A program made the translations under genes and the position numbers. The notes beneath the pieces are model-generated. The model made no database searches. It was not told the origin of the DNA and saw only the letters and a list, made by a program, of their open reading frames with translations. Positions 26,861 to 37,500 of a stretch of 52,889 nt of DNA are shown here, piece by piece (the first letter of the stretch is position 1; every line of letters starts with the position of its first letter). The DNA comes from Nitrospirillum amazonense (GTDB lineage Bacteria; Pseudomonadota; Alphaproteobacteria; Azospirillales; Azospirillaceae), in assembly GCF_007828035.1 (NCBI RefSeq), contig NZ_VITV01000021.1, positions 1-52,889 on the forward strand, in the 5' to 3' direction.

Positions 26861-27294
26861 TGACAGACACCCACTCCGCCCCGGCCTGGCGGCGCCCCTC
26901 TCCTGGATATCTCTTCCACCTGGCGCTCGCGGTGGTTGGCATCACTTTCCTGGCCATCGGCCTGGACGGTTCGATCAAGCTGCGGGCGCAGCTTGATCCG
27001 GTGGAAGCGCTGGATGGGGCGGGGCTGGTGGGTTTCCTGTTCAGCTGGGCGCTGGTCTTCGGCTTTCGCCTGATCTTCTGGGGCCGCGTGCCCAGCCAGA
27101 CCCAGGGCCTGGTTCGCCTGTTGCTCAGCACCATCTTCGCGGTCGAGGTCGTAGCTACAGTCGTCGCCTTGGGCTTGCTATTCACCCAGCCCGGCGGTGT
27201 TGGGGGCAGCGTCCTGGTGACCGTCTTCACCCTGGCCGCCGCCCTCTGCCAGATTTCCACCATCATCTGGCTACTGCGCTACCGCAAGGAGTGA
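26857..27294 (+). CDS. Putative immunity protein 1, four-helix membrane protein
   Basis: A 145-residue protein with four predicted membrane segments (about 17-37, 48-70, 78-100 and 112-138). It carries SPGYLFHL, GFRLIFWGRVPSQTQGLVR and the C-terminal SQ/CQISTIIWLLRYRKE-type end. It is a clear homologue of the next gene. The ATG overlaps the effector stop (ATGA), so the two are translationally coupled, as expected for a toxin and its protector. A small polytopic inner-membrane protein is the right kind of immunity protein for a membrane-inserting toxin. The function is inferred from context and topology; no family is recognised. Confidence 0.6.
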   Translation: MMTDTHSAPAWRRPSPGYLFHLALAVVGITFLAIGLDGSIKLRAQLDPVEALDGAGLVGFLFSWALVFGFRLIFWGRVPSQTQGLVRLLLSTIFAVEVVATVVALGLLFTQPGGVGGSVLVTVFTLAAALCQISTIIWLLRYRKE

Positions 27295-27304
27295 GGAGGG
27301 CGGG

Positions 27305-27769
27305 ATGGGCGTATCGACGATATCCAGCGCCGCGCCACGTCCCACATGGCGCCGGCCATCCACCGGCTACTATCTCACATTGGGCTTGGCGCTGCCTGGC
27401 ATCGTCTTCGCGGCCACCAGTATTGCCGCGTCCCTACAGATCCGGGCGCATGCCGATCCTTTCGACATTCTCAATCCCGTAGGTCTGCCCGCGTTACTGT
27501 TCGTCTGGTTCCTGCTGTACGCCTTCCGCCTGATCTTCTGGGGGAAGATGCCTGCACAAATGCAGAACCTGGTGCGTACGCTCTTGACGCTGGTGTTATG
27601 CCTCGAGGTCTTGGCGGGTCTGGCGGCCTTCATCTTGGTATGGAACCTGCCGACAGAGGACTTGGTGCGCGGGCAAGCCGGCTTCATCATGGTGGAGTGG
27701 TTCACAACCATCGCCGTCCTGTCCCAGATCGCCACCGTCATCTGGCTGCTGCGCTACCGCAAGGAGTAG
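27305..27769 (+). CDS. Putative immunity protein 2, tandem paralogue
   Basis: A 154-residue four-helix membrane protein homologous to the preceding one along its length: PTWRRPSTGYYL against PAWRRPSPGYLF, AFRLIFWGKMPAQMQNLVR against GFRLIFWGRVPSQTQGLVR, and SQIATVIWLLRYRKE against CQISTIIWLLRYRKE. It lies 10 bp downstream with GAGGAGGGCGGG as ribosome site. The loops differ most, between helices 1-2 and 3-4. Two divergent copies suggest either double protection or protection against two related effectors. It ends the accessory operon. Confidence 0.6.
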   Translation: MGVSTISSAAPRPTWRRPSTGYYLTLGLALPGIVFAATSIAASLQIRAHADPFDILNPVGLPALLFVWFLLYAFRLIFWGKMPAQMQNLVRTLLTLVLCLEVLAGLAAFILVWNLPTEDLVRGQAGFIMVEWFTTIAVLSQIATVIWLLRYRKE

Positions 27770-27953
27770 CCCGTCACAGCGGGGGCGTTCTCCCGCGCCA
27801 GTGGGTGGTACAGGGTCGCGCGGTTCACGCCGTCTTCGTTACGGAAGCGGGCGTCGCTGAAGCAGCGGCGCACCAGGGAGAAGCTGCGGCCAGACAGGGC
27901 CACGGCGTGGGCATGCGGCCCGCCCCGTCTTACCCTTTTGGGTAGGGTGGGCC
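27754..27953 (-). pseudogene. Possible coding relic on the minus strand
   Basis: Read from 27953 towards 27754, the minus strand encodes HAHAVALSGRSFSLVRRCF and then FRNEDGVNRATLYHPLARE before a TAG at 27756-27754 that lies inside the end of the second immunity gene. The composition is that of a real high-GC gene, but there is no start codon or ribosome site, and I cannot assign a family. It may be the 3' remnant of a gene cut off by insertion of the accessory module, or chance. Confidence 0.25.
27917..27953. terminator. Two-step hairpin downstream of the immunity genes
   Basis: An inner stem TACCC-TTTT-GGGTA (27931-27944) sits inside an outer arm pair GGCCCGCCC (27917-27925) and GGGTGGGCC (27945-27953), with one G-U pair and a five-base bulge. 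It lies about 150 bp after the second immunity gene and could end that transcript in either direction. Confidence 0.4.
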
Positions 27954-28360
27954 CGGGTAGCGACCGATCACCAATGGGTTTCGCTTATGTAAAAGGGAAT
28001 GGGCACTTCCGCCGTCCCGCGACCCGCGCAGCGGTCTTTTCAGAACGTGTGCGGGAGCGGAAGCCCATCGCCTGGGTGCTTGCGTGGCGCTGGAAACCAA
28101 GGCGTGGCGCCACTTTGAGAACAGGCCTGCAGGCCACGCATGGCAAGAGGACGCCCCCTCTCGCCCCACATCCTCCCTTATGTCCATGCAAGGCCGCCCC
28201 TTGCTGAACCGCATTGCGCTAAGCGTGTGCGATGGCATCTTGAATAAATTATTCCTCATATTGTCAAAGAACTTATTGGAGAATGCTGCCGTAAACTGCT
28301 GCACATATACCGGAAAACTGTGCATATCATGAAAATATCACCAGAGCGTTCATGTTTTAC

Positions 28361-28377
28361 GTCATCAATCTGATGAC
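28361..28377. promoter_or_regulatory. Perfect 7-bp inverted repeat in the AT-rich leader
   Basis: GTCATCA-ATC-TGATGAC is a clean dimeric-operator-like site about 220 bp upstream of the giant gene's start codon. The binding protein is unknown. Confidence 0.4.
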
Positions 28378-28556
28378 AGTAACGACGCTATATTTTCCCA
28401 CATTTGGCGTTTATGTTCCGTAAACAAAGCCCGAAAATATGCCTGATGATTATGCATCTACTATCTTGATGCAAATCTCCAACGAAGGGGTTACTCGGAT
28501 ATTCAGATGTGCTGGGACCGCTGTCCCCTGCGCGCGTCCCGGCGCGTGGGGGTGGC

Positions 28557-28575
28557 AACCGGCGTAACGCCGGTT
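28557..28575 (+). promoter_or_regulatory. Hairpin directly upstream of the giant gene's ribosome site
   Basis: AACCGGCG-TAA-CGCCGGTT forms a perfect eight-pair stem ending 22 bases before the ATG and just before the GGGGGAG ribosome site. A further stem GGGAC-CGCT-GTCCC lies at 28514-28527. The 5' leader is therefore structured and could control translation. It does not match a riboswitch class that I know. Confidence 0.45.
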
Positions 28576-28597
28576 TCTGATTTGGGGGAGTGGGCTT

Positions 28598-31500
28598 ATG
28601 GGCAAGATGCTGCCGGACGTGCGCAAGGGCCTGGATACGCAGGGCCAGGACACGCGGACGCGGCCATCGCGCGCACGGCCGTCGCGCAGGCTGCTGCTGG
28701 CGGGCACCTCCCTCCTGGCCATGGGCACGGCCATGACGGCCCCCCGGGCAACGGCGGCGGATACCACCATCACCGGCGGCAGCACGTCGTTCGTGGCGAC
28801 CCAGTCATCGGGCAACCTGACCCTCACCAACAGCGGCACCCTCAGCGGCGCCACCGCCCTCAAGTACACCGACGGCACCAGCTTCCTGATCAACCAGGGC
28901 CTCATCCAGGGCAGCATCCGTGGGGCGTATCTGGCCGGCACCCAGGCCGCCGGCTACGTCACCCTGACCACGCTGGTGAACACCGGCAGCATCGTCTCCG
29001 CCGGCAACGCCATCGAAATCGGCCTGGGCAACACCCTGGTCTCGCTGGTCAACAGCGGCATGATCCAGGGCAACCTGCTGCTGGGCGGCGACAGCGCCGT
29101 CACCATCTTCGGCGGCACGGGCGGTGTCACCGGCACCTTCACCGGCGTGGACGGCACCACCCAGGGTATGATCACCAGCGGCGCCGACCTGACGCTGGCC
29201 AGTGGCAGCCTGCTGCTGAACGACGCCGTGACCGTGGGTAGTAATACCCTGGTGAACAGCGGGGCGACCGTCATCCTGTCCAGCATCGTCAGCGTCACCG
29301 GCAATTATCGCCAGTCGGCCGGCGAGCTGGCCCTGGGCGGTGGTGGTGAACTGGTGGTCAGTGGCGCCGCCACCGTTGCCGGCGGCACCGTCTCCGCCTT
29401 CCTGGGCAACCTGTCGACGTCGGGCAACTACGTGGCGGGCGACACCCTGGCCACGCTGATCGCGGCCGGCAGCGGCAGCTACAGCGGCATCACCGCCAAC
29501 CTGGGCAACGGTCTCCCCCTCCTGTTCACGGGGCAGGGGTCGGACGGGTCCAACCTGCTGGCCGTGGCCAACAGTGATTACATCGGCGGCACGCTGGGCA
29601 GCGTCACCAATACCGGCAGCATCAGCGCCCTGTACGTGGCCACAACGGGCAGCCTGGGCGGCTTCCGGAATGAGACCACCGGCACCATCAGCGCCGACGC
29701 CGGCGTTACCATCCTGGGCACCGTCGGCACCCTGGACAATGCCGGCCACATCTTCATCAGCGGCAGCAGCGGCTTCGTCGCCAACGGCAGCATCGGCACG
29801 CTGATCAACAGCGGCGTCATTGATAACGCCGACATCTCCGGTGTCGGCTTATTGGTCCGTGGGACCATAGGCCAACTGGTGAATCAGGCGGGCGGCAGCA
29901 TCAACAGCGGCCTTTTGGGCGTTTTTGTCATCGGCCCCAGCTCCAATCACGGCACCGCCGCCACCATAAGTACGCTCAGCAACAGTGGCTTCATCGGTGG
30001 TGCCGTCGGGGCGGTCTATGTTGACGGGACCATCGGCCTGCTGGAAAACCAGGCCGGCGGCACCATTACGGGCGGCAACTCCGCCGGCATCGTGGTCTAT
30101 GGCGGCATCAGCACCCTGACCAACACCGGCCTGATCCAGAGCAACTATCACGCCATCGATATCGCTGCCGCCCAGTTCATCGGCGGCACCATCGGCCTGC
30201 TGGAAAACCAGGCCGGCGGTACCATCGTCGGGTCCCAGGTCGGCGTCGCCAACACCGTCGTCGTCCATACCCTGGTGAACAGCGGCATCATCGCCGGCGG
30301 CAACCAGGGCGTCTTCAACCAGGTCATCATCGGCACCCTGGAAAACCTGGCTGGCGGGACCATCACCGCATCGGGCGGCGGCACCTCGACGGCTATCCGC
30401 AACGTCGCCATCATGGGCACGCTGACCAACGCCGGCCTGATCGCCGGCAACTATGGCCTGTATGTGGGCGCCGGGGGCACGCTGGACGCCTTTAGCAACA
30501 GCGGCACCCTGACCGGCCGCCATCTCGTCGCCGCCATCGGCAACAGCGGCGCGCCGGCCGCCATCGGCGGCATTGCCAACAGCGGCACCATGGTGGTGGG
30601 GGCCACATACCCGACAGGCATCGCCATCCAACTGAGCTACGCCACCATAGGGCAGATCAGCAACAGCGGCACGGTCGTCGCGGCCGACAGCAGTTCCGCC
30701 AGCTACATCGTCAATGCCGTCAACAGCACGATCGGCAGTATCGCCAACAGCGGCCTGGTGTCGATCCGGAACGGCACCTTCGTCGTCAACACCAATGGCA
30801 GCATCGGCACCATCAGCAACAGCGGCGTGATCAACGGCGGCAGTGGCAGCGCGCTATCCAACGGCGGGGACAGCGGGCAGTTTGGCAGGGTTGGACTCTT
30901 CGCCAACAGCGGCACCATCACCACCGCCAACGCCGCCATCAGGAACTGGTCCTCCGGCGTCCTCGGCACCCTGGTGAACAGCGGTACCATCAGTGCCCGC
31001 ACTGCCTTCTACACCTCCGGTGACTTCGGCACCTTGGTGAACAGCGGCCTGATCGAAGGCGGCATCACCAGCGAAAGCGGCGCTAACCTGACCATCCAGG
31101 GCGGGGACAATGGCACGCTTGGCACCTTCACCGGTCAGGACGGGGTGGCCAAGGGGCTGATCGTCAACCAGATGGGCAACCTGACCTTCAGCGCCGGCGC
31201 GTTGCTGCTGAACGACGATATCAATGCCACCGGCCATACGGTCGCCAATGCCGGCGCCAGCCTGCAGGTCGCTACCCTGGTCACCATCACCGGCGTCTAT
31301 GACCAGGCGGCGGGCACCCTGGTGCTGGGCGCCGCCGGCGGCCTGTCGGTCACGGGTGCGGCCATGGTGGGCGGCCTGGTGCAGGCCGACCTCGCCGGCA
31401 TGGCCACCGCCAACTTCCTTGTGGGCGATACCGTTGCCACGCTGGTGCATGCGGATGGCGGTTTGGTGTGGAGCGGCAGCCTGGGCCCCAGCGCGCTGGG

Positions 31501-34500
31501 CGGCCACCTGGCCATCGGCGATGGCACCACCGGCACCGATTTGATGGCCCTGGCCGCCAGCGATTATATCGGCGGCACCTACGGCACCCTCAGCATTGGT
31601 GGCGGCACGCTGCTGTCGGCCCCCACCGCGCTCTACATTGCCGGCACGGGCACCCTGGGCGCACTGGCCAACAGCGGCACCATCACCGGCGACATCATCA
31701 ACGACAGCGCCCGCGACCTGACGATCCTGGGCGGCGCCGGTCTAACCATCGGCACCCTGACGGGCAGCAGCCTGACCAACCAGGGCACCATCACCAGCAC
31801 GCTGGCCAACGTGGTGCTGGGCAGTGGCAACCTGGCATTGCACGACACCGTCAATGTCGGCACCGGCACCCTGGTCAACAATGGCGCCAATCTGACGCTG
31901 TCCACCCTGGTCAATGTCAGCGGCAATTACCACCAGACCACCGGCGGCCTGGAACTGGGCGGCAGCGGCACGCTGGCGGTCAGCGGGGCCGCCAGCATCA
32001 CCGGCGGCAGCCTGGTGTCGGGGCGTCCGCTGTCCGACACCAGCAACTACCTGGCCGGCACCATCCTGGACACTCTGGTGACGGGTGGCGCGGGGTCCAG
32101 CTATGACGGGGTAACGGTTACCAACAACAGTCCTGTGGTGGGCGTCGGGGGCATCGTTTCCGGGCACGACCTGCTGCTGGGCGCCACCGGCAACTATATC
32201 GGCGGCACCTATGGCAGCTTGGCCAACACCGGTACCTTGTCGGGTGCCTTTGGCTTGGTCGTGGGCAACTTCGGCACCCTGGACACCTTCAGCAACAGCG
32301 GCCTGATCTCCGTCACGGGCATAACCCGCGTCGGCATCTTCGACCGCGGCGGCTCTCTCGGCCAGCTCGACAACAGCGGCACCATCATCGCCAAGAGGGG
32401 CATCCAGCTCAACACCGGCGCGACCGTGGGCACGATCGCCAACAGTGGCACCATCGCCGCCGTCGCCTCCGCCATCGAGCTGTACAACGCCCAGGCCGGG
32501 CTGATCACCAACACCGGCACCATCGCCGGCACCGCTACGTTCGGCGACGGCATCATCCTGCTGCAAGGCGCCAGTGCCGAAACCGTCGACAACGCCGGAG
32601 TGATCAGCGAGACCGGCTACGGCGGCAACGGTATCGTCAACTATTCGGCCAGCACCATCGGCACCGTGCTCAACAGCGGCACCATCATCGCCGGCGGCCT
32701 CGGGATCGGGAACTTCAGCAGCAGCGCCAGCATCGGCACCCTGGTCAACAGCGGCCTGATCAGCGGCGGCACGGGCGCCATCCTGAACGGCGACACCGCC
32801 ACCATCGGCACGCTGATCAACACCGGCACCCTGCGCGCCGCCAACGGCAGCGGCTACGCGCTGGCCAACCACAACGGCGCCGTCATAGGTACGCTGATCA
32901 ACGCCGGTGTCATCGCGGGCGCGGTGACGGGTGCCCTCTACAGCTCCGACACCATCGGCACCGATTTCACCATCCAGGGTGGTGACACCGGCACGGTGGG
33001 TACCTTCACCGCCTGGGACATGTCTGCCAAGGGCATGATCTACAACACGCTGGGCAACGTCACCTTCACCTCGGGCGCCCTGCTGCTGCACGACGACATC
33101 TACGTCCCCGGCTATTCCGTCACCAACATCGCCGCCGCCCTGGCCCTGGACACGCTGGTCACCATCACCGGCGCCTACAGCCAGTTGGGCGGCACCCTGT
33201 CCATGGGCACCGCCGGCGGGCTGTCGGTCACCGGCGGCGCGGGGCTGGCGGGCCTGTACCAGGTCACGCTGAGCGGCAATGCCGGCGCCAACTATGTGGT
33301 GGGTGACGCCGTCGGGACCGTGGTGCAGGCCGACGGCGGCGTATCCTACAGCGGCAGCCTGACGGGTACCGCGCTGGACGGCCACGTGGTCCTGGTCAAC
33401 GGCACCACCAGCAACCAGCTGCTGGCCCTGGCGGCCAGCGACTATATCGGCGGCAGCTACGGCACGATCAGCGTCACCGGCCTGCTGGCCGCGCCCACCG
33501 CCCTGTACATCGCCGGCACGGGCAGCCTGGGCGCCCTGGCCAACAGCGGCACCATCGCCGGCGACATCGTCAATCTCGGCACCGCCGACCTGACCATCAC
33601 TGGCGGCACGGGCGGCGCGGTCGGCACCCTGACGGGCGCCAGCCTGACCAGCCAGGGCACCATCACCAGCACTCTCGCCAACGTCGTGCTGGCTGGCGGC
33701 AGCCTGTTGCTGAACGACGCCGTGAACGTCGGCACGGGCACGCTGGCCAACGCCGGGGCCACCGTATCCCTCTCCACCATCGTCAGCGTCACCGGCAACT
33801 ACAGCCAGGCGACCGGCACCCTGGCCCTGGCCACGGGGGCGGAGCTGGTGGTCAGCGGGGTTGCCAGCATCAGCGGCGGCACCGTTTCCATCGCCCGCCA
33901 ATCCACCCTGGGCAATTACCTGGTCGGCGGCATCTACGCCACCCTGGTGGCCGGCGGGGCCGGGTCCAGCTACACCAACGTCGGCGTCACCACCGGCAGC
34001 CACGCCCTGGGCTTGGCCGGCACCGTGTCCAACAACGGCCTGCTGCTGGGCGCCACCGGCGACTATATCGGCGGCAGCCTGGGCAGCCTGGCCAACAACG
34101 GCACGCTGGCGGGCCATGTCGGCCTTAGCATTGCCCAGAGCGGCCAGCTTGGCACCTTCACCAACGACGGCCTGATCAGCATTGGCGGCGGTGTGGCCGT
34201 CGAAAACCGGGGCAGCATCGGCCTGCTGGAAAACACCAGCATTGGCACCATCACCGGCACGATGGGACTCTACAGTGGCAACTTGAGCACCCTCAGCACC
34301 CTGGCCAACGCCGGCCTGATCAGCGGTACCTACGCCGTCAGCCTGGAATACGCCCAGGTCACGCTGCTGGCCAACAGCGGCACGCTGGAGGCCCTGGCCG
34401 GCGCCGGCGTGCCGGCCGCGCTGAACCTGTCCAACAGCACCATCAACACCCTGGTGAACAGCGGCCTGGTCAGCACCGACGCGTATGGCTATGGCGTCAA

Positions 34501-37500
34501 CCTCAACTTCGCCACCATCAATACGCTGGTCAACCAGGGCACCATCGCCGCGGGCATCGGCATCAGGATGGCCTACGCCGGCCTCACCGCACTGGAGAAC
34601 AGCGGCACCATCAGCGGCACTACCGCCATCCAGAACAGCTACGGCGTCGGCATCGGGACCCTGGTCAACAGCGGCACCATCATGGGCGTCAGGGCCTACT
34701 TGGGTTTTGCGAACGCCAGCCTGGGCACCCTGGTGAACAGCGGCCTGATCCGGGGCGGCATCTACAACGGCAGCACCGACTATAACGACACCGTCGCCGG
34801 CGATCTGACCATCCAGGGCGGTGTCGGCGGCACGGTGGGCACCTTCACCGGCCAGGATGGTGTCTCCACGGGCCTGATCTTCAACAGCCTGAGCAACCTG
34901 GTGTTCGCCAGCGGCGCCCTGCTGCTGAACGACGACGTCCGGGCCAACGCCCATACCGTGTCCAACACCGGTGCGGCCCTCACCCTGGTCAACACCATCA
35001 ACCTGACGGGTGCCTACAGCCAGTCCGCCGGCACCCTGGTGCTGGATGGGGCGGCGCAACTGAACGTCATCGGCGCGGCCAGCATCGCCGGCCAGGTGGC
35101 GGCCTCGGTCGCCGGCGACGGCACCGCCAATTACCTGGTGGGCGACACGGTGGGCACCCTGGTGCAGGCCTCGGGCGGCCTGGCTTATGCCGGCACCTTC
35201 GTCAACGACGGTGCATTGGGCGGCCATGCGCAACTGACCGTGGGTACCAGCGGCAGCCAGCTGCTGGCGCTCGCCACCACCGACTATATCGGCGGCAGCT
35301 ACGGCACCCTCAGCATCGGCGGCCTGCTGACCGGTCCCACCGCCCTGTACATCGCCGGCACGGGCAGCCTGGGCGCCCTGGCCAATACCGGCACCATCGC
35401 CGGCGACATCATCAATGCCGGCGCCAACACCCTCAGCATCACGGGCGGCACCAGCGGCACGGTGGGTACCTTGACGGGCGGCAGCCTGACCAACCAGGGC
35501 ACCATCACCAGCACGCTCGCCAACGTCGTGCTGGCCGGCGGCAGCCTGTTGCTGAACGACGCCGTGAACGTCGGCACGGGCACGCTGGCCAATGCCGGGG
35601 CCGCCATCGGCCTGTCCACCATCGTCACCGTCACCGGCAACTACAGCCAGTTGGCTGGCACGCTGGCCCTGGCCACGGGGGCGGAACTGGTAGTCAGCGG
35701 GGCCGCCAGCATCGGCGGCGGCACCGTCGCGGCTGCCGCCCTCTCTGACACCGGCAACTATCTGGCCGGCAGCATCTACGGCACCTTGGTGGCCGGCGGT
35801 GCGGGGTCCGACTACACCGGCGCCACTGTGATCGGCAGCAACATCCCCGGCATGGGCAGCACCGTGGCCGGCAACAACCTGGCGCTGTTCGCCACCGGCA
35901 ACTACATCGGCGCCAGCTACGGCAGCCTGTCCAACAGCGGCACGCTGGCGGGGGCCGTGGCCCTGCAGGTCGGGGGCACCGGCAGCCTGGCCACCTTCAG
36001 CAACAGCGGCCTGGTCACGGGCGCCTACCGCCCCATCCTGAACTACAACACCCTGGGCCTGCTGGAAAACCAGGCCGGTGGCACCATCACCGTCACCGCC
36101 GCCGGCACCCTGCACCAGGACACGGCGGCCATCTTCAATAGCCGGGATGGCTCCATCGGCACGATCACCAACGCCGGTGTGATCGCCGTGGCCAATGACC
36201 CCGGTGACAACAGCGTCTACGGCATCTACGCCATCTACAACGCCGGCGGCACCATCGGCCGGATCACCAACACCGGCACCATCACCGGCCGCGCCGGTAT
36301 CTTCAGCACCAACCCCGGCGTCATCGCAGACTATATCGGCACCATCGACAACCGGGGGCTGATCAGTGGTAACACGGATATCAGCCTACGGTTCGCGCGC
36401 GCCACCCTGGTGACCAACAGCGGTACCCTGACCGGCCTGGGCACCCTCAGCGCTGGCCTGGTGGGGGCTAACTTCAGCACCATCGCCACCATCGCCAACA
36501 GCGGCCTGATGGCGGCGGACCATGGCGGCAACGCCATCAACAACTACTTCAGCACCATCGGCACGGTGGTCAATCAGGGCATTATCCGCATCAGCGGCTC
36601 CGGCACGGCCATCTCCGGTTATGGCGACCGGTCGCGTCTGGGCACCATCATCAATTCCGGCACCATCCTGGCCGACAACGTGGCGATCCAGGAGGCCTAC
36701 GGCGCCGCCTTGGGCACCGTGATCAACACCGGCACCATCGCCGCCAGCGTCGCCGTCCGCTCCTACGCCAATTCCACCCTGGGTACCATGGCCAACAGTG
36801 GCCTGATCCGGGGCGACATCATGAACGGGGACGCCACAGGGCAGTGGTCGGGCCAGGTGGACACCTTCACCAGCGACCTGACCCTGCTGGGCGGCACCGG
36901 CACCACGGTTGGCACCTTCACCGGCCTGACGGGCAAGGGCCGGATCGACAACAGGCTAAGCAACCTTTCCATCGCCGGCGGTAACCTGCTGCTGAACGAC
37001 GACATCCTGGCCACCGGCCACAGCGTCGTCAACAGCGGCGCCGCCATCACCCTGGGCAGCGCCATCACCGTCACCGGCACCTATGCGCAGAGCGCCGGCA
37101 GGCTGGTGGTGGGCAACGGCAACACCCTGCAGGCCGACAGCGCCACGGTGACCGGTGGCGAGATCGGCCTGGATACCCTGGGCAACTATATTGTCGGCCA
37201 AGCGCAGACCGTGATCGGCGCCGCCACCGGCACCTACAGCGGCGCCACCCTGAGCGGCCTCGGCACAGGCTCCGCCATCGTCCAGGGCACCCTGGTGCAG
37301 AGCGGCGGCGCGCTGCTGGCGCAGTTCAGCAGCGACTACGTCGGCGGCAGCCTGGTGACCCTGACCAACAGCGGCACCATCACCACCGGCCTCGCCGGCA
37401 TCCTCGTCGCCCGCACCGGCAGCGTCGGCACCCTGATCAACGACGGCAGCATCAGCGCCCCCTCGGCCATCGCGCTGGCCGGCACCGTGGGCAGCGTGCT

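Larger units (their letters stand above)
27770..28597. promoter_or_regulatory. 828-bp non-coding region upstream of the giant gene
   Basis: The first ~180 bp are GC-rich and include the doubtful minus-strand relic and a hairpin. About 27980-28210 is mixed sequence with GTGGCGCCAC and GGCCTGCAGGCC palindromes and no supported gene. From about 28210 to 28500 the DNA turns strongly AT-rich and contains several inverted repeats: TGCACA-N13-TGTGCA at 28300-28324, the 28361 repeat, and GTTTA/TAAAC at 28409-28425. This is a likely promoter and regulator-binding zone for the giant gene. A GC-rich structured leader then runs to the start codon. The 131-codon minus-strand frame over 27930-28325 is not convincing. 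Confidence 0.5.

Noticed and set aside
27346-27945. A 199-codon plus-strand frame overlapping the second immunity-like gene
   Set aside because: It is a +1 shadow of the four-helix protein. The 27305 frame shows homology to its tandem neighbour along its whole length, so that frame is the real one.
27930-28325. A 131-codon minus-strand frame upstream of the giant gene
   Set aside because: It crosses from AT-rich to GC-rich DNA and shows no consistent codon use, no convincing ribosome site and no recognisable domain.
28557-28597. A known riboswitch class (e.g. cyclic-di-GMP) in the leader of the giant gene
   Set aside because: There are hairpins, but none of the conserved riboswitch core sequences I know could be matched, so only a structured leader is reported.
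25235-28597. Insertion sequence or integrase explaining acquisition of the accessory genes
   Set aside because: No transposase or integrase motifs, no clear terminal inverted repeats with target duplication and no tRNA gene were seen in this stretch.
31742-36115. A 1,457-codon open frame on the minus strand in the repeat region, with others at 36956-39634 and 42650-44917
   Set aside because: They mirror the repeat structure of the plus-strand giant gene, change frame from block to block, have no signal peptide or family sequence, and fit composition effects of GGC/ACC/GCC-rich codons.
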